Below, one piece after another: positions 46,963 through 56,388 of a DNA stretch of 64,000 nucleotides. A program made the position numbers and the translations under genes. A model generated the notes under the pieces. That model ran no database searches. It was not told the DNA's origin and saw only the letters and a program-made list of their open reading frames with translations. This DNA is from Candidatus Zhuqueibacterota bacterium (GTDB lineage: Bacteria; Zhuqueibacterota; Zhuqueibacteria; Thermofontimicrobiales; Thiofontviventaceae), in the NCBI GenBank assembly GCA_016926625.1, contig JAFGOE010000035.1, forward strand, positions 1-64,000, read 5' to 3'. The first letter of the stretch is position 1. Every line of letters starts with the position of its first letter.

Positions 46963-49584
46963 CTATTCATGCGCCAATTTAATCAACTTGTGAAGAATCT
47001 GTAACGCCTCGAAAGGTGTGGTGTTGTTGATATCGATCGTCCCCAGTTCCTTTCGTATTAACGATTCCTGTGCAGTGAATATATCGAGCTGTCTGGTGTT
47101 TTTTGCATCGCGCTTAGCAGCGAGTCGCGGAGTATGATTAGGCGTCAATTCTTCCGCCTCCAGGTTGATTAACACTTCCTTAGCACGATCGATCACGGCT
47201 CGAGGAAGACCGGCTAACTGGGCTACATGAATGCCGTAGCTATGATCGCATCCACCGGCCACGATCTTGCGCAAAAATACGATCTTATCACCCCACTCTT
47301 TCACTGCAATATTATAATTTTTTACACGAGACAATATCAATTCAAGTTCCGTTAATTCATGATAATGCGTGGCAAATAATGTTTTCGCTGCGACATGAGG
47401 GGTGTTGTGTAAATATTCTGTTACTCCCCAGGCAATGGATAGGCCGTCGAACGTACTGGTACCACGTCCTATTTCATCGAGTACGATCAAGCTTCGCGGT
47501 GTCGCGTTGTTAAGAATGTTAGCCGTCTCGTTCATCTCCATCAAAAACGTGCTCTCCCCGCCTGCCAGATTGTCTGATGCTCCGACACGGGTGAATATCT
47601 TGTCGACCAACCCGATCCTGGCCGAGCGGGCCGGTATATTGCTTCCCATTTGCGCCATGAGTACGATCAGGGCGATCTGCCGTAGATAAGTGGATTTCCC
47701 TGCCATGTTCGGCCCGGTGATGATCAGGATTTGATTCGAATGGTTATCCAATAAGACGTCGTTGGGTATAAACGCCTCTCCTGGAGGCAACAGCTTCTCG
47801 ACGACCGGATGACGACCGTCACGGATTTCTATGCGATCACTGTCATCGATTTCTGGCTGCACATAATCATTGATGCGAGCGGTTTCAGCGAGACTGGCGA
47901 TGCAGTCGAGAACTGCAATCCGATTCGCGTTATCCTGTATGTCTACAACTTGCGCTGCAACGGTTCGTCTGACTCGATCGAAGAGATCATATTCCAGTGA
48001 GATAATTTTCTCCTCCGCGCCCAGAATCTGATCTTCATATTCCTTTAATTCAGGCGTGATGAAGCGTTCGGCGCCGACGAGCGTCTGCTTCCTCATGTAA
48101 TTTTCAGGTACCTTCGAAAGGTGTGACTTGGTCACTTCGATATAATATCCAAACACTCTATTGTATTTGACCTTGAGCGATTGGATGCCTGTTCGCTCTC
48201 TCTCCTCATGCTGAAGTTTGTTGATCCAAATCTTACCCGAATGTGTTATATCCCGCAACCTATCTAATTCTTCATTATAGCCTTTTCTGATGATCCCACC
48301 GTCTGTCGTAGAAAGCGGCGGTTCATCGACGATGGCACGTTGGATTTCATCGACCAGATCATCCATGATCTTCAGATCATTACAGACCTTCGCCGTGAGC
48401 TCAGCTTCCATCGATTTCAATTTTTCCTTTAAGAGGGGAATTTCTGAAAGAGTCGACTTCAACGCATTAAGGTCTCGCGCATTCGCCCTACCGGTTGTGA
48501 TTTTAGAGACCATACGCTCCATATCCCCGATCCGCTTTAAAATGTCTCTGACTGAGTTACGCAGGGTATCTTCCTCTATCAATTCATTGACGGCGGTCAG
48601 CCGCTCCTTTATCGGTGCGATGTGAGCCAGCGGGTGTAATAACCACTGTTTGAGTAAACGACCTCCCATTGCCGTTCGTGTCAGATCGAGAACGGATAAT
48701 AACTTGCTCTGTAAATTTCTGTCGTTCAATGGATTGATCAGCTCCAGATTCCGTTGCGTCGTCGGGTCCAGGGCTAAGAAATCATCGCTATCCCGTCTCC
48801 GTATGCGTCTGATATGGGCAAGCTTTGATTTTTGGTTTTCGATTATATATGATAATAAACCACCGGCGGCGGCGATACCTGTGCTCATATCTTCGATACC
48901 GAAGCCCTTCAATGATGTCGTATCGAAAAACGTGGTCAGTTTTTCATAACCGTAATCGCGCGAAAATAACCAGTCCTCCCTGATCGTCAGAAAATAGCGA
49001 TCGTTTCGAGCAAATAAATGACTTAAATAGGATTGCTGAGATTCCGGGACAACAATTTCTGCCGGTTCCAGGGACTCGATCTCTTCGTGAATTTGTTTCT
49101 TATCGACCTCCGAAACAAAAAATTCACCAGTGGAGATGTCGATTCCGGCGATGCCACACGATTTGTTATCCATATACACAGACAACAGATAATTATTGCG
49201 CTTGCTCTGCAGGATTTCGTCTGAGAAGGTGGTACCCGGTGTAACGACTTCGACGATGTCCCGCTTGACGATCGTTTTCGCCTTCTTGGGATCTTCGACC
49301 TGTTCGCATATCGCTACCCTGTAGCCGGCTTTGATCATCTTGGTGAGATAGGTATCCAAAGCATGGTACGGGAATCCTGCCAGAGGTACATTCGCCGCTT
49401 TGCCGTGTGCACGGGACGTAAGAGTTATACCGAGTACATCCGCTGCGACATGAGCATCCTCATAAAACATCTCATAAAAATCGCCCATACGAAAAAATAG
49501 AATCGCGTCTTTATGCTTCGCTTTGATGGCAAGATATTGCTCCATTAGCGGAGTCGATTTATTTGCAGTCGGCGTCGTCATCAA
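46963..49584 (-). CDS. mutS: DNA mismatch repair protein MutS
   Basis: 873 residues, full length. The mismatch-binding motif FFRMGDFYEMF is at ~30-40, and the ATPase has TGPNMAGKSTYLRQ, LVDKIFTRVGASDNLAGGESTFLMEM, LDEIGRGTSTFDG and ATHYHELTEL. The start overlaps the nadK stop by 4 bp (ATGA), so the two are translationally coupled. No mutL is in the window. Confidence 0.98.
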   Translation of the reverse strand: MMTTPTANKSTPLMEQYLAIKAKHKDAILFFRMGDFYEMFYEDAHVAADVLGITLTSRAHGKAANVPLAGFPYHALDTYLTKMIKAGYRVAICEQVEDPKKAKTIVKRDIVEVVTPGTTFSDEILQSKRNNYLLSVYMDNKSCGIAGIDISTGEFFVSEVDKKQIHEEIESLEPAEIVVPESQQSYLSHLFARNDRYFLTIREDWLFSRDYGYEKLTTFFDTTSLKGFGIEDMSTGIAAAGGLLSYIIENQKSKLAHIRRIRRRDSDDFLALDPTTQRNLELINPLNDRNLQSKLLSVLDLTRTAMGGRLLKQWLLHPLAHIAPIKERLTAVNELIEEDTLRNSVRDILKRIGDMERMVSKITTGRANARDLNALKSTLSEIPLLKEKLKSMEAELTAKVCNDLKIMDDLVDEIQRAIVDEPPLSTTDGGIIRKGYNEELDRLRDITHSGKIWINKLQHEERERTGIQSLKVKYNRVFGYYIEVTKSHLSKVPENYMRKQTLVGAERFITPELKEYEDQILGAEEKIISLEYDLFDRVRRTVAAQVVDIQDNANRIAVLDCIASLAETARINDYVQPEIDDSDRIEIRDGRHPVVEKLLPPGEAFIPNDVLLDNHSNQILIITGPNMAGKSTYLRQIALIVLMAQMGSNIPARSARIGLVDKIFTRVGASDNLAGGESTFLMEMNETANILNNATPRSLIVLDEIGRGTSTFDGLSIAWGVTEYLHNTPHVAAKTLFATHYHELTELELILSRVKNYNIAVKEWGDKIVFLRKIVAGGCDHSYGIHVAQLAGLPRAVIDRAKEVLINLEAEELTPNHTPRLAAKRDAKNTRQLDIFTAQESLIRKELGTIDINNTTPFEALQILHKLIKLAHE

Positions 49585-50453
49585 TCCATCCTTTTATCGA
49601 TGCCCCAGTTTAACTTGGTCCGCAGGACATCGAAGAAAGTACCTTCTTTATACTGTATCCATTTAACTTTGTAGTCCGCCTGTTTAACAATGACATATTC
49701 ATCCGGCCTCAAACAGTCGCTTACCTGACCATCTGCACTTAATGTTGCATTGCGATCATTCACCGAGGCCATGATCTTTATCTCACTGTCTGCAGAAATC
49801 ACCATCGGTCGGACGCCTAAAGAATGAGGTGAAATCGGGTTTACGATGATGCCATACACATCGGGCGACAGTATCGGACCGTGAGCTGAGAGCGAATAGG
49901 CTGTTGACCCGGTCGGTGTCGCAACGATAACGCCGTCGCATAAATATGTCGTTAAAAAGTCATCGTTTATGTAGATATGGACATGAATGATGCGCGAGTA
50001 TCCTGATTTATCCACAACGATGTCATTGAGTCCGTAAAATACGGACGGACTCTGCCTCTTAAACACCTCTGCCTTTAAAGCGAGTCGCTCGATAATCGTG
50101 TAATTATTGTTCAGAATATCGTTGATGCTATCGTACAGGTGCTGGATGGAAACTTCTGCCAGGAAACCTAATCCGCCCAGATTTACGCCCAGAATGGGTA
50201 CGCCGTATTGCGCCACCGCCCTCGCGGTCGAAAGAATAGTTCCATCGCCACCGAAAGCTAATACCACATCACAGATCTTACCGATCTCGCCACCCTCGCA
50301 TCGATTAATGTCGTATCCCTGTATACCCAGATAATGCAGAATTTTGGAATCGACGTAAAAATCTATCTTCCTGTCGTTGAACCACGTAAAAAGCGGAGGA
50401 AGTACTTTCCTGATCAAGGGCTTTGTCGTATTTCCGAAAATACCAAAAACCAT
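49581..50453 (-). CDS. nadK: NAD kinase
   Basis: 290 residues. The diagnostic motifs are VLAFGGDGTILSTAR, GVNLGGLGFLAEV and DGVIVATPTGSTAYSLSAHGPIL. It phosphorylates NAD to NADP in the cytosol. It starts 13 bp after the xseB stop and overlaps mutS, giving a run xseA-xseB-nadK-mutS. Confidence 0.97.
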   Translation of the reverse strand: MVFGIFGNTTKPLIRKVLPPLFTWFNDRKIDFYVDSKILHYLGIQGYDINRCEGGEIGKICDVVLAFGGDGTILSTARAVAQYGVPILGVNLGGLGFLAEVSIQHLYDSINDILNNNYTIIERLALKAEVFKRQSPSVFYGLNDIVVDKSGYSRIIHVHIYINDDFLTTYLCDGVIVATPTGSTAYSLSAHGPILSPDVYGIIVNPISPHSLGVRPMVISADSEIKIMASVNDRNATLSADGQVSDCLRPDEYVIVKQADYKVKWIQYKEGTFFDVLRTKLNWGIDKRMD

Positions 50454-50466
50454 CTACGACTCCAGT

Positions 50467-50682
50467 CTACATCAGCTCGAGTTGAAAGTCTTCGTCTTTT
50501 TTTACTAATTTTTTAAGTTGCTGCTCTGCTTGATTCAACTTCTGATAACAGAACTTGGATAGCTCCATCCCTCTTTCGAAAATCTTCAACGATTCATCTA
50601 AAGTCAAATCCCCTTTTTCCAACTTTTCAACGATGGATTCTAATTCGCTCATTGCGTCTTCAAATTTTTTCTGGGTCATCAT
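50467..50682 (-). CDS. xseB: Exodeoxyribonuclease VII small subunit
   Basis: 71 residues. FEDAMSELESIVEKLEKGDLTLDESLKIFERGMELSKFCYQKLNQAEQQ is the conserved helical hairpin of XseB. It binds XseA, and its start lies within the end of xseA with a 23-bp overlap, typical of this pair. Confidence 0.95.
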   Translation of the reverse strand: MMTQKKFEDAMSELESIVEKLEKGDLTLDESLKIFERGMELSKFCYQKLNQAEQQLKKLVKKDEDFQLELM

Positions 50683-51913
50683 TTTGCTCCATGTTATTCG
50701 CGTTGACTTCTTCGACAGTTCCGGTTATATGTCCGATATTAAATTGGACGCGTATTTTATCATCCGCCTCAAGGTCGGAGGCATTACTGATGATCTGGTC
50801 ATCCTGCTCCCGATAGCAAATACTGTATCCCCTCTTTAACACAGCCATCGGGGCAAGGGAAGTGAGACGTTGTTTTGTCGATTCCAATTTGCTGCGCAGC
50901 ATATCGAGACGATGGCTCTGAATTCGCTGCATCGAGATCAGCACATCATCGAGACGCTGCTGGAATTGCTTTACCAGATCCGTTGGACGACGGATTCCGT
51001 AACTCCTTTCGAACGTTACTAATCGATCCTGATAATATTGTATACGTGTCGCAATGGTATCGTGCATCGTGCGTAAATTGTTGACGATTCGATGCATCAG
51101 ATCATCCTTATCCGGTACAACCAGTTCGGCAGCGGCGGAAGGGGTAGGGGCTCTGAGATCGGCGACGAAGTCGCTGATACTAAAATCGATCTCATGTCCT
51201 ACCGCTGAAATAACCGGAATCTTTGACCGAAAGATCGCACGGGCCGTTACCTCCTCATTGAAGGCCCACAGGTCCTCCAGAGAGCCACCTCCGCGTCCTA
51301 CGATCATGACGTCGATTTGACCATATTCGTTGAATTCATCGATGGCCCTGGCGATTTCTTGTGCTGCACCATCACCCTGGACACGGACAGGATTGATGAT
51401 GACCTCCGCACAAGGGAATCTTCTTGTCAGCACATTCAATAAATCCCTTATAGCCGCTCCCGTGGGAGAGGTCACGATCCCTATGCGTTCCGGAAATTTA
51501 GGGATCGGTTTCTTATACTGCTGATCGAACAAACCTTCCTCTTTGAGCTTTTGCTTCAATTGCTCAAAGGCCAGTTGCAGATCTCCGATCCCGGAGGGTT
51601 GCATCTTCGCTATATCGAGCTGATACGCTCCGCGCTTTTCGTATAACGTCACCGCGCCCATGACGATAACCTTCATTCCATCCTGGGGTGTAAAGCGCAA
51701 CGATTGTGCGCGCGTTCGCCAGAGGACGCAGGAGACCTGCGCGCCGGAGTCCTTCAATGAAAAATACATGTGACCCGAGGAATGTAATTTAAAATTCGAT
51801 ATTTCTCCTTCCGCCCAGACCATGGGGAACGAAGATTCGATCAACAATTTAATTTCGCGTGTCAGTTCAGTAATCGTGAGTATTTTAACATCGGGAGATT
51901 CAAAATCGAACAA
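50660..51913 (-). CDS. xseA: Exodeoxyribonuclease VII large subunit
   Basis: 417 residues. An N-terminal OB-fold (VWAEGEISNFKLHSSGHMYFSLKDSGAQVSCVLWR) precedes the catalytic region with GIVTSPTGAAIRD, VGRGGGSLEDLWAFNEE and SAVGHEIDFSISDFVADLRAPTPSAAAE. It degrades single-stranded DNA from both ends with XseB. A 420-bp gap without genes lies upstream. Confidence 0.97.
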   Translation of the reverse strand: MFDFESPDVKILTITELTREIKLLIESSFPMVWAEGEISNFKLHSSGHMYFSLKDSGAQVSCVLWRTRAQSLRFTPQDGMKVIVMGAVTLYEKRGAYQLDIAKMQPSGIGDLQLAFEQLKQKLKEEGLFDQQYKKPIPKFPERIGIVTSPTGAAIRDLLNVLTRRFPCAEVIINPVRVQGDGAAQEIARAIDEFNEYGQIDVMIVGRGGGSLEDLWAFNEEVTARAIFRSKIPVISAVGHEIDFSISDFVADLRAPTPSAAAELVVPDKDDLMHRIVNNLRTMHDTIATRIQYYQDRLVTFERSYGIRRPTDLVKQFQQRLDDVLISMQRIQSHRLDMLRSKLESTKQRLTSLAPMAVLKRGYSICYREQDDQIISNASDLEADDKIRVQFNIGHITGTVEEVNANNMEQNDDPEKI

Positions 51914-52334
51914 TTCAGGTTTCTCCTATAGGGGAGTATGGTTATTTGGGATCATCATGGGTTTAAAAGGGATAAATCTCGATCGTCCTTAAAGTATTAT
52001 CGTATTTAGCACATGAACAGATCAACGAATGGGTATTCGTATCGATGAATTCGCTTAAAAGATACGTGTGCACATATGAATATAATATCAAATAATAAAA
52101 TAAGTTGCAACAAAAAATTCAGAAAGTTAAGGGAAATTCTATAAATAATCAATGATCGAATTGGCCGCGGATATCACGATCGAGCCTTAATCGATCCGTG
52201 CATAGTGGTGAACAGGGAATCCCCAAAATATTTATGACCATAACTCCCAAAATTGAATAAGGGAGGAATGGTCATAAAGAATTAATTTTGGAAAGAATAC
52301 CAGAACATTCATCGTAAAAGATATAATGTAATCA
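51914..52334. other. Intergenic region with a long hairpin
   Basis: The gap lies between the 30-residue basic protein gene and xseA, both on the minus strand. It contains an extended hairpin (52223-52291, listed separately) and an AT-rich stretch around 52080-52145 that could include the xseA promoter. I see no gene. Confidence 0.5.
52223..52291. other. Long imperfect hairpin
   Basis: Nested stems: CCAAAAT (52223-52229) with ATTTTGG (52285-52291); TTTATGACCAT (52231-52241) with ATGGTCATAAA (52268-52278), 11 bp perfect; CTCCC (52244-52248) with GGGAG (52261-52265); apical loop of 12 bases. It lies 45 bp past the basic protein gene on the minus strand and may terminate the HU transcript or be a structured RNA. 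Confidence 0.5.
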
Positions 52335-52427
52335 TTACTTTTTCTTTTTATGACGATCTTTTCGTAATCTTTTTTTGCGTTTATGATTCGCTATTTTAGC
52401 CCGTTTACGTTTTTTTCCACTTGGCAA
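52335..52427 (-). CDS. AURKAIP1/COX24-domain small basic protein (mS38-like)
   Basis: 30 codons with a TTG start. The product begins PSGKKRKRAKIANHKRKKRL and ends RKDRHKKKK. It matches the short Bacteroidota family PSGKKRKRHKMATHKRKKRL-RKNRHKK that shares the COX24/AURKAIP1 motif with mitochondrial ribosomal protein mS38. GGAGGTG of the upstream HU gene's last codons serves as ribosome site, 6 bases before TTG; the HU stop and this start are separated by one base. It is probably a ribosome-associated protein. Over half of the residues are Lys or Arg. Confidence 0.88.
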   Translation of the reverse strand: MPSGKKRKRAKIANHKRKKRLRKDRHKKKK

Positions 52428-52428
52428 G

Positions 52429-52776
52429 TTATTCACCTCCTTCCAAAAAATCTAAATCTTTTATATCGAGTTCAATTTCATCGGGTGTTTCGATCTCTGT
52501 CTTTTTATTTATATAATCTCGAAAATCTTTCGAATATCGAAATACAGGTACTTTCCGACGGGGGATATATACGATCTCACCTGTCTTCGGATTGCGCCCT
52601 TTTCTTGCTTTTCTCTCTACCACCTTGAAGGTTCCGAAACCTCGTAATTCGACGGTCTCGCCCTGATTAAGCGAAAAACTGAGTGCAGCGATAAAACCGT
52701 CAACGACCGCCGCGGTCTCTACTTTCGTGAGTCCGGTACCTTCGGAAATGATCGAGATGATATCTGCTTTTGTCAC
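52429..52776 (-). CDS. HU/IHF-family DNA-binding protein with acidic tail
   Basis: 115 residues, GTG start with AGGAG about 10 bases upstream. TKADIISIISEGTGLTKVE and RGFGTFKVVERKARKGRNPKTGEIVYIPRRKVPVFRYSKDFRDYI are classic HU; a ~25-residue acidic C-terminus (ETPDEIELDIKDLDFLEGGE) is extra. It forms an operon with the 30-residue basic protein. It is divergent in sequence from the HU at 37480-37806. Confidence 0.94.
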   Translation of the reverse strand: MTKADIISIISEGTGLTKVETAAVVDGFIAALSFSLNQGETVELRGFGTFKVVERKARKGRNPKTGEIVYIPRRKVPVFRYSKDFRDYINKKTEIETPDEIELDIKDLDFLEGGE

Positions 52777-52914
52777 TGATCTATCACTCCTGAAGATGGT
52801 TTATGTTAGGCATTGGTACTTGCAGTTTAGCATGTTTGAGCGACTGATAAAGTCCAATGGTTTCCATGTTATTGTGATAATGAAAAGATCCCTTCGTCAT
52901 CTGCAATCGAGAGA

Positions 52915-53799
52915 TCACATAATCAGTTGATATTTAAGCCTTGGCCAGCGTTCGATGCGACTGAACAGAATATTGACATCCTCGAACATCAAATCGAACC
53001 ACGTCATCTTACGTTTCTTCTCTTTAATGGTCTTGGGTTCTCCGGAGATACCCGCCAACTCCGCGGCGAAATTGATCGCATCCTCATATAGTCCCAGCGT
53101 ATCGATGAGTCCATACTCCAATGCCTGAAGCCCTGTGTAAACGCGGCCATCGGCATATTTCAGCACCTGCGAACGGCTCATGTTACGTTCAGTCACGACC
53201 GCATCGACAAATTGTTGAAAATGATTATCAACCATGTTCTGCAGATACCGTCGATCTTCAATCGTCATCTCACGATACGGACTGCCAGTGTCTTTAAATT
53301 TTCCACTCTTTATCGTATTAAACTGTATCCCCAGCTTATCGAACAACTTCTGTGTATTGGGTATTTCCGCAATGACTCCTATACTGCCTGTCATGGTACT
53401 CGGGCTTGCGAAAATAGTATCTGCACCGAGTGCAGCATAATATCCTCCGGATGCAGCCACACTACCCATTGAGGCAACGATAGGAAGACCCGAATCACGT
53501 ACACGTTTTACTTTTTCATAGATCTCTTGTGACGCAGTCACTCCGCCTCCGGGGGAATCGATTCGTAATACGATCCCTTTGACTGATCTATTCTCAGAGT
53601 ATTTGTCCAACTGACGAATGATTTCTTCGGAATCGGAAATTACGCCTTCCAGCTCAACCAGAGCAATCTTGCTTCCGCCAGACGACGAATCATCCATTCC
53701 GCCTCTGAAACCACTGATAAATATCGATGCAGCAAAAATTAAAAAGATGAAGCATGCAAAGATGATTGCAGCGATCACCCAACCTTGCTTCTGTGCCAT
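52915..53799 (-). CDS. sppA: Signal peptide peptidase SppA
   Basis: 294 residues with one N-terminal membrane segment (~8-30). The short, single-domain form. The Ser nucleophile is in SMGSVAASGGYYAAL and the general-base Lys in IKSGKFKDTGSPYREMT; LRIDSPGGGVTASQEIYEKV is also conserved. It degrades cleaved signal peptides at the periplasmic face of the inner membrane. It is the last gene of the long minus-strand block. Confidence 0.95.
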   Translation of the reverse strand: MAQKQGWVIAAIIFACFIFLIFAASIFISGFRGGMDDSSSGGSKIALVELEGVISDSEEIIRQLDKYSENRSVKGIVLRIDSPGGGVTASQEIYEKVKRVRDSGLPIVASMGSVAASGGYYAALGADTIFASPSTMTGSIGVIAEIPNTQKLFDKLGIQFNTIKSGKFKDTGSPYREMTIEDRRYLQNMVDNHFQQFVDAVVTERNMSRSQVLKYADGRVYTGLQALEYGLIDTLGLYEDAINFAAELAGISGEPKTIKEKKRKMTWFDLMFEDVNILFSRIERWPRLKYQLIM

Positions 53800-54018
53800 T
53801 TTTTTTGCTCCAATTTTGATATAAACAATAAAATATCTTATAGATTACAATAATAATAAAAAATTGGATAAAAGTCAACAATTAAAATAGCGAGCATTAT
53901 TTTATGACGATGATGAATAAATCTTAATCTTAGGAAAATATAGATTGCATGTTGAAATAATATCGTGTATATTGTTATATCGATAAAACATTTGATTAAT
54001 GAATATAAGAATAATGTT

Positions 54019-54543
54019 ATGGTACAAACATGGAAAAAATGTAATGAAAATGAATTGACCCATAGTGGTATTCATTATTTATTAGCCGTGCATACATTGC
54101 TCGAGCGATCGGGTTATGCACGGGGAATAGACGTTGCCAGGCTCCTGGACATTACTCGAGGTAGTGTGTCGATAACGATCAGCAAATTAAAAAGCAAAGG
54201 ATACATCGCTGAAGACATGAATAAGTTTTATCAACTTACGGAAAAAGGAAAGGAAGTCGTTAATTCTGTCCTGCATAAACGTCGTATCACCGATATATTT
54301 TTTAAGCACGTGTTGCAGTTACCTGATTCGGTCGCCGAAGCGGATAGCTGCAAAATTGAACATCTTCTAAGCAAACAGACCGCTGCAAAGCTGCTTTCAT
54401 TTGTAGGCTATTTTCTTTCAGATAATAATGAAGCTACTGCTTTCCGAAAAGGTTTTGAAAAATTTTATTACAAATGTCAATCCGGTGAAAATTGCCAGAT
54501 TTGTGATATGGAATGTTTCTTTGCAAAACACGATATGTCATAA
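54019..54543 (+). CDS. DtxR/MntR-like metal-dependent regulator with C-terminal cysteine cluster
   Basis: 174 residues from ATG 54019 (an upstream GTG at 53965 would add 18 residues). The winged helix YARGIDVARLLDITRGSVSITISKLKSKGYIAEDMNKFYQLTEKG and the following dimerisation helices (RRITDIFFKHVLQLP...ADSCKIEHLLS) match DtxR-family repressors, with Cys in the metal-site position. The C-terminus has four further Cys in KCQSGENCQICDMECFF, unusual for the family and suggestive of Fe-S or zinc. Monocistronic; the regulated genes are unclear. Confidence 0.85.
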   Translation: MVQTWKKCNENELTHSGIHYLLAVHTLLERSGYARGIDVARLLDITRGSVSITISKLKSKGYIAEDMNKFYQLTEKGKEVVNSVLHKRRITDIFFKHVLQLPDSVAEADSCKIEHLLSKQTAAKLLSFVGYFLSDNNEATAFRKGFEKFYYKCQSGENCQICDMECFFAKHDMS

Positions 54544-54813
54544 AAGCGTTCCTTGAGATTTTCTTTAAGATCATAAACGGAAACTGCTCTGATCTTTAGA
54601 TGATTATTTTGCATTTGGTATAGAGTCTATGATAAAAATGGATTACCAATAATCGAATTAAACAATAAACCGACGCACCAGCGATTGAATCCGATGAACT
54701 ATCGACAGGGTAGACGATACACCCATAGTTGATGCAGAATTCGATCTAAATCTCAAAGTTCATCTGCGCTAAATTGGGTTCATTTAGAACGTCAATTTAA
54801 AATTTAATTGTTA

Positions 54814-55773
54814 ATGGAAAATAAAAATATGTCAGATCATAAATACAATTATCTTTTCGGACCAGTCCCCTCCCGGCGTCTTGGTATATCTCTAGGGGTC
54901 GACCTAATCCCTCATAAAACATGCTCGCTCAATTGTGTCTATTGTGAATGCGGAAGGACAACGAATTTAACAATTGAGAGAAGAGAGTATTTTCCAGGGG
55001 AGACCATACTTACAGAACTCCAAACATTTTTAGAGCCGAAACCTACATTAGATTTCATTACGTTTTCAGGATCAGGGGAGCCGGCACTTCATAGCGATAT
55101 CGGACGGATCGCCAATTTTCTTAAGACCCATTTTCCTGATTACAAAATTGCCTTATTGACCAATGGTACACTCTTCTACCAGCCAGGTCTCATTGAAGAG
55201 GTTAAATCCATCGATTTAATATTACCATCCCTGGACGCGGTCTCCGATCGAGTGTTTAAAAAAATAAACCGCCCATTTCGTGAATTAAAAAACGATAAAA
55301 TTATCGAAGGGCTCGCGCAATTACGAAGAAGTTTTAAGGGTCAACTCTGGCTGGAGGTATTCATCGTCCCGGGATTAAATGACACCGACGAGGAGATAGC
55401 CAAACTAAAGGATGCGGTTCACCGAATTAATCCCGATCGGGTTCAGCTCAATACACTGGATCGACCGGGCACCGTTGCCTGGGTGAAACCAGCGACCAGA
55501 GTTTCGTTGGAGAGGATCGCCCAAAAATTAGATCATCATACTGAAATTATTGCCACTTTTAGACAACGAACTCAGATTTCAAGTTATCAGACCGACATTG
55601 AAAGCAATATCTTGCAGACGATTAAACGAAGGCCCTGTACTGTTAATGATCTTTCAACCACATTCGGACTGCATCCTAATGAGATTAATAAATATATAGA
55701 AGCTTTACTAAGCCGTAATGTTATCCGCGCAGACGTTTTAGAGCGAGGTACGTTTTTTAGAACTATTCAATAA
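54814..55773 (+). CDS. Radical SAM protein (COG0731-like)
   Basis: 319 residues from ATG 54814; ATG 54829 is an equally plausible start. The [4Fe-4S] motif is CSLNCVYCECGRTT, with GPVPSRRLGISLGVDLIP before it and TFSGSGEPALHSDIG after it. The C-terminal ~70 residues (SNILQTIKRRPCTVNDLSTTFGLHPNEINKYIEALLSRNVI) form a winged helix. This subfamily is related to wybutosine-synthesis enzymes but its substrate is unknown. The zinc-ribbon gene starts 9 bp later. Confidence 0.92.
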   Translation: MENKNMSDHKYNYLFGPVPSRRLGISLGVDLIPHKTCSLNCVYCECGRTTNLTIERREYFPGETILTELQTFLEPKPTLDFITFSGSGEPALHSDIGRIANFLKTHFPDYKIALLTNGTLFYQPGLIEEVKSIDLILPSLDAVSDRVFKKINRPFRELKNDKIIEGLAQLRRSFKGQLWLEVFIVPGLNDTDEEIAKLKDAVHRINPDRVQLNTLDRPGTVAWVKPATRVSLERIAQKLDHHTEIIATFRQRTQISSYQTDIESNILQTIKRRPCTVNDLSTTFGLHPNEINKYIEALLSRNVIRADVLERGTFFRTIQ

Positions 55774-55781
55774 AGAGAAAA

Positions 55782-56114
55782 ATGATTCGTAAAACATTAG
55801 AATTACTCATTGTTCTTCAAGATTTGGATATGATGATCGAAGAAATTTCGGAGGTAAAGCGATTAGGATTCAACGCTGATGGTGAAGATGATTTACTGCA
55901 GGTCAGAGAAGATCTACGACATCGTATCCCAGTATCTTTGTTGTATCATTATGATCGATTAAAAAAACGCTACAAGCGAGCAATAGTACCGGTAAAAGAT
56001 AATATATGCCTGGGCTGTCTGATCAAAATTCCTTCAGGAATTTCTGCGAGCGGCAGAAGCGATAGTGAAATTTATTTTTGTGAGGGGTGTGGCAGAATAT
56101 TGTACTGGGTATAG
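55782..56114 (+). CDS. Small zinc-ribbon protein (COG1579-like C-terminus)
   Basis: 110 residues. The C-terminal half RYKRAIVPVKDNICLGCLIKIPSG...IYFCEGCGRILYW is a two-CxxC zinc ribbon like the C-terminal domain of COG1579/DUF-type proteins, where it follows a coiled coil. Here the coiled coil is short. It is probably co-transcribed with the radical SAM gene. Function unknown. Confidence 0.8.
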   Translation: MIRKTLELLIVLQDLDMMIEEISEVKRLGFNADGEDDLLQVREDLRHRIPVSLLYHYDRLKKRYKRAIVPVKDNICLGCLIKIPSGISASGRSDSEIYFCEGCGRILYWV

Positions 56115-56243
56115 AAGAAGTTAATTCGGCCCCTCGGTACAATCGTTTCCTGTTGAGCTTATGAATCTTAAAGCTGCATGAAATCATCCGATAGACGACC
56201 CTGGCCTGAACTGAATAATATCCTTAGCCGTCGTCGCATCATC

Positions 56244-56284
56244 AGTCCAGGAGATGCGGTTTTCGAACATTACGTCTCCTGACT
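56244..56284. other. Intergenic hairpin
   Basis: AGTC-c-AGGAGA (56244-56254) pairs with TCTCCT-GACT (56275-56284), one bulged C, with a 20-base loop. It lies in the 274-bp gap upstream of the metallo-beta-lactamase fold gene. No T tract follows. The rest of the gap shows nothing further. Confidence 0.3.
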
Positions 56285-56388
56285 TACCAAGAAGCAAACC
56301 TCAACATCGGATGGGTAATGATCCATGTAATAAAAGATGCCCACCTGGAAAATTAAATAAAACGTGATAAATCAAGAACAAGAAAGTA

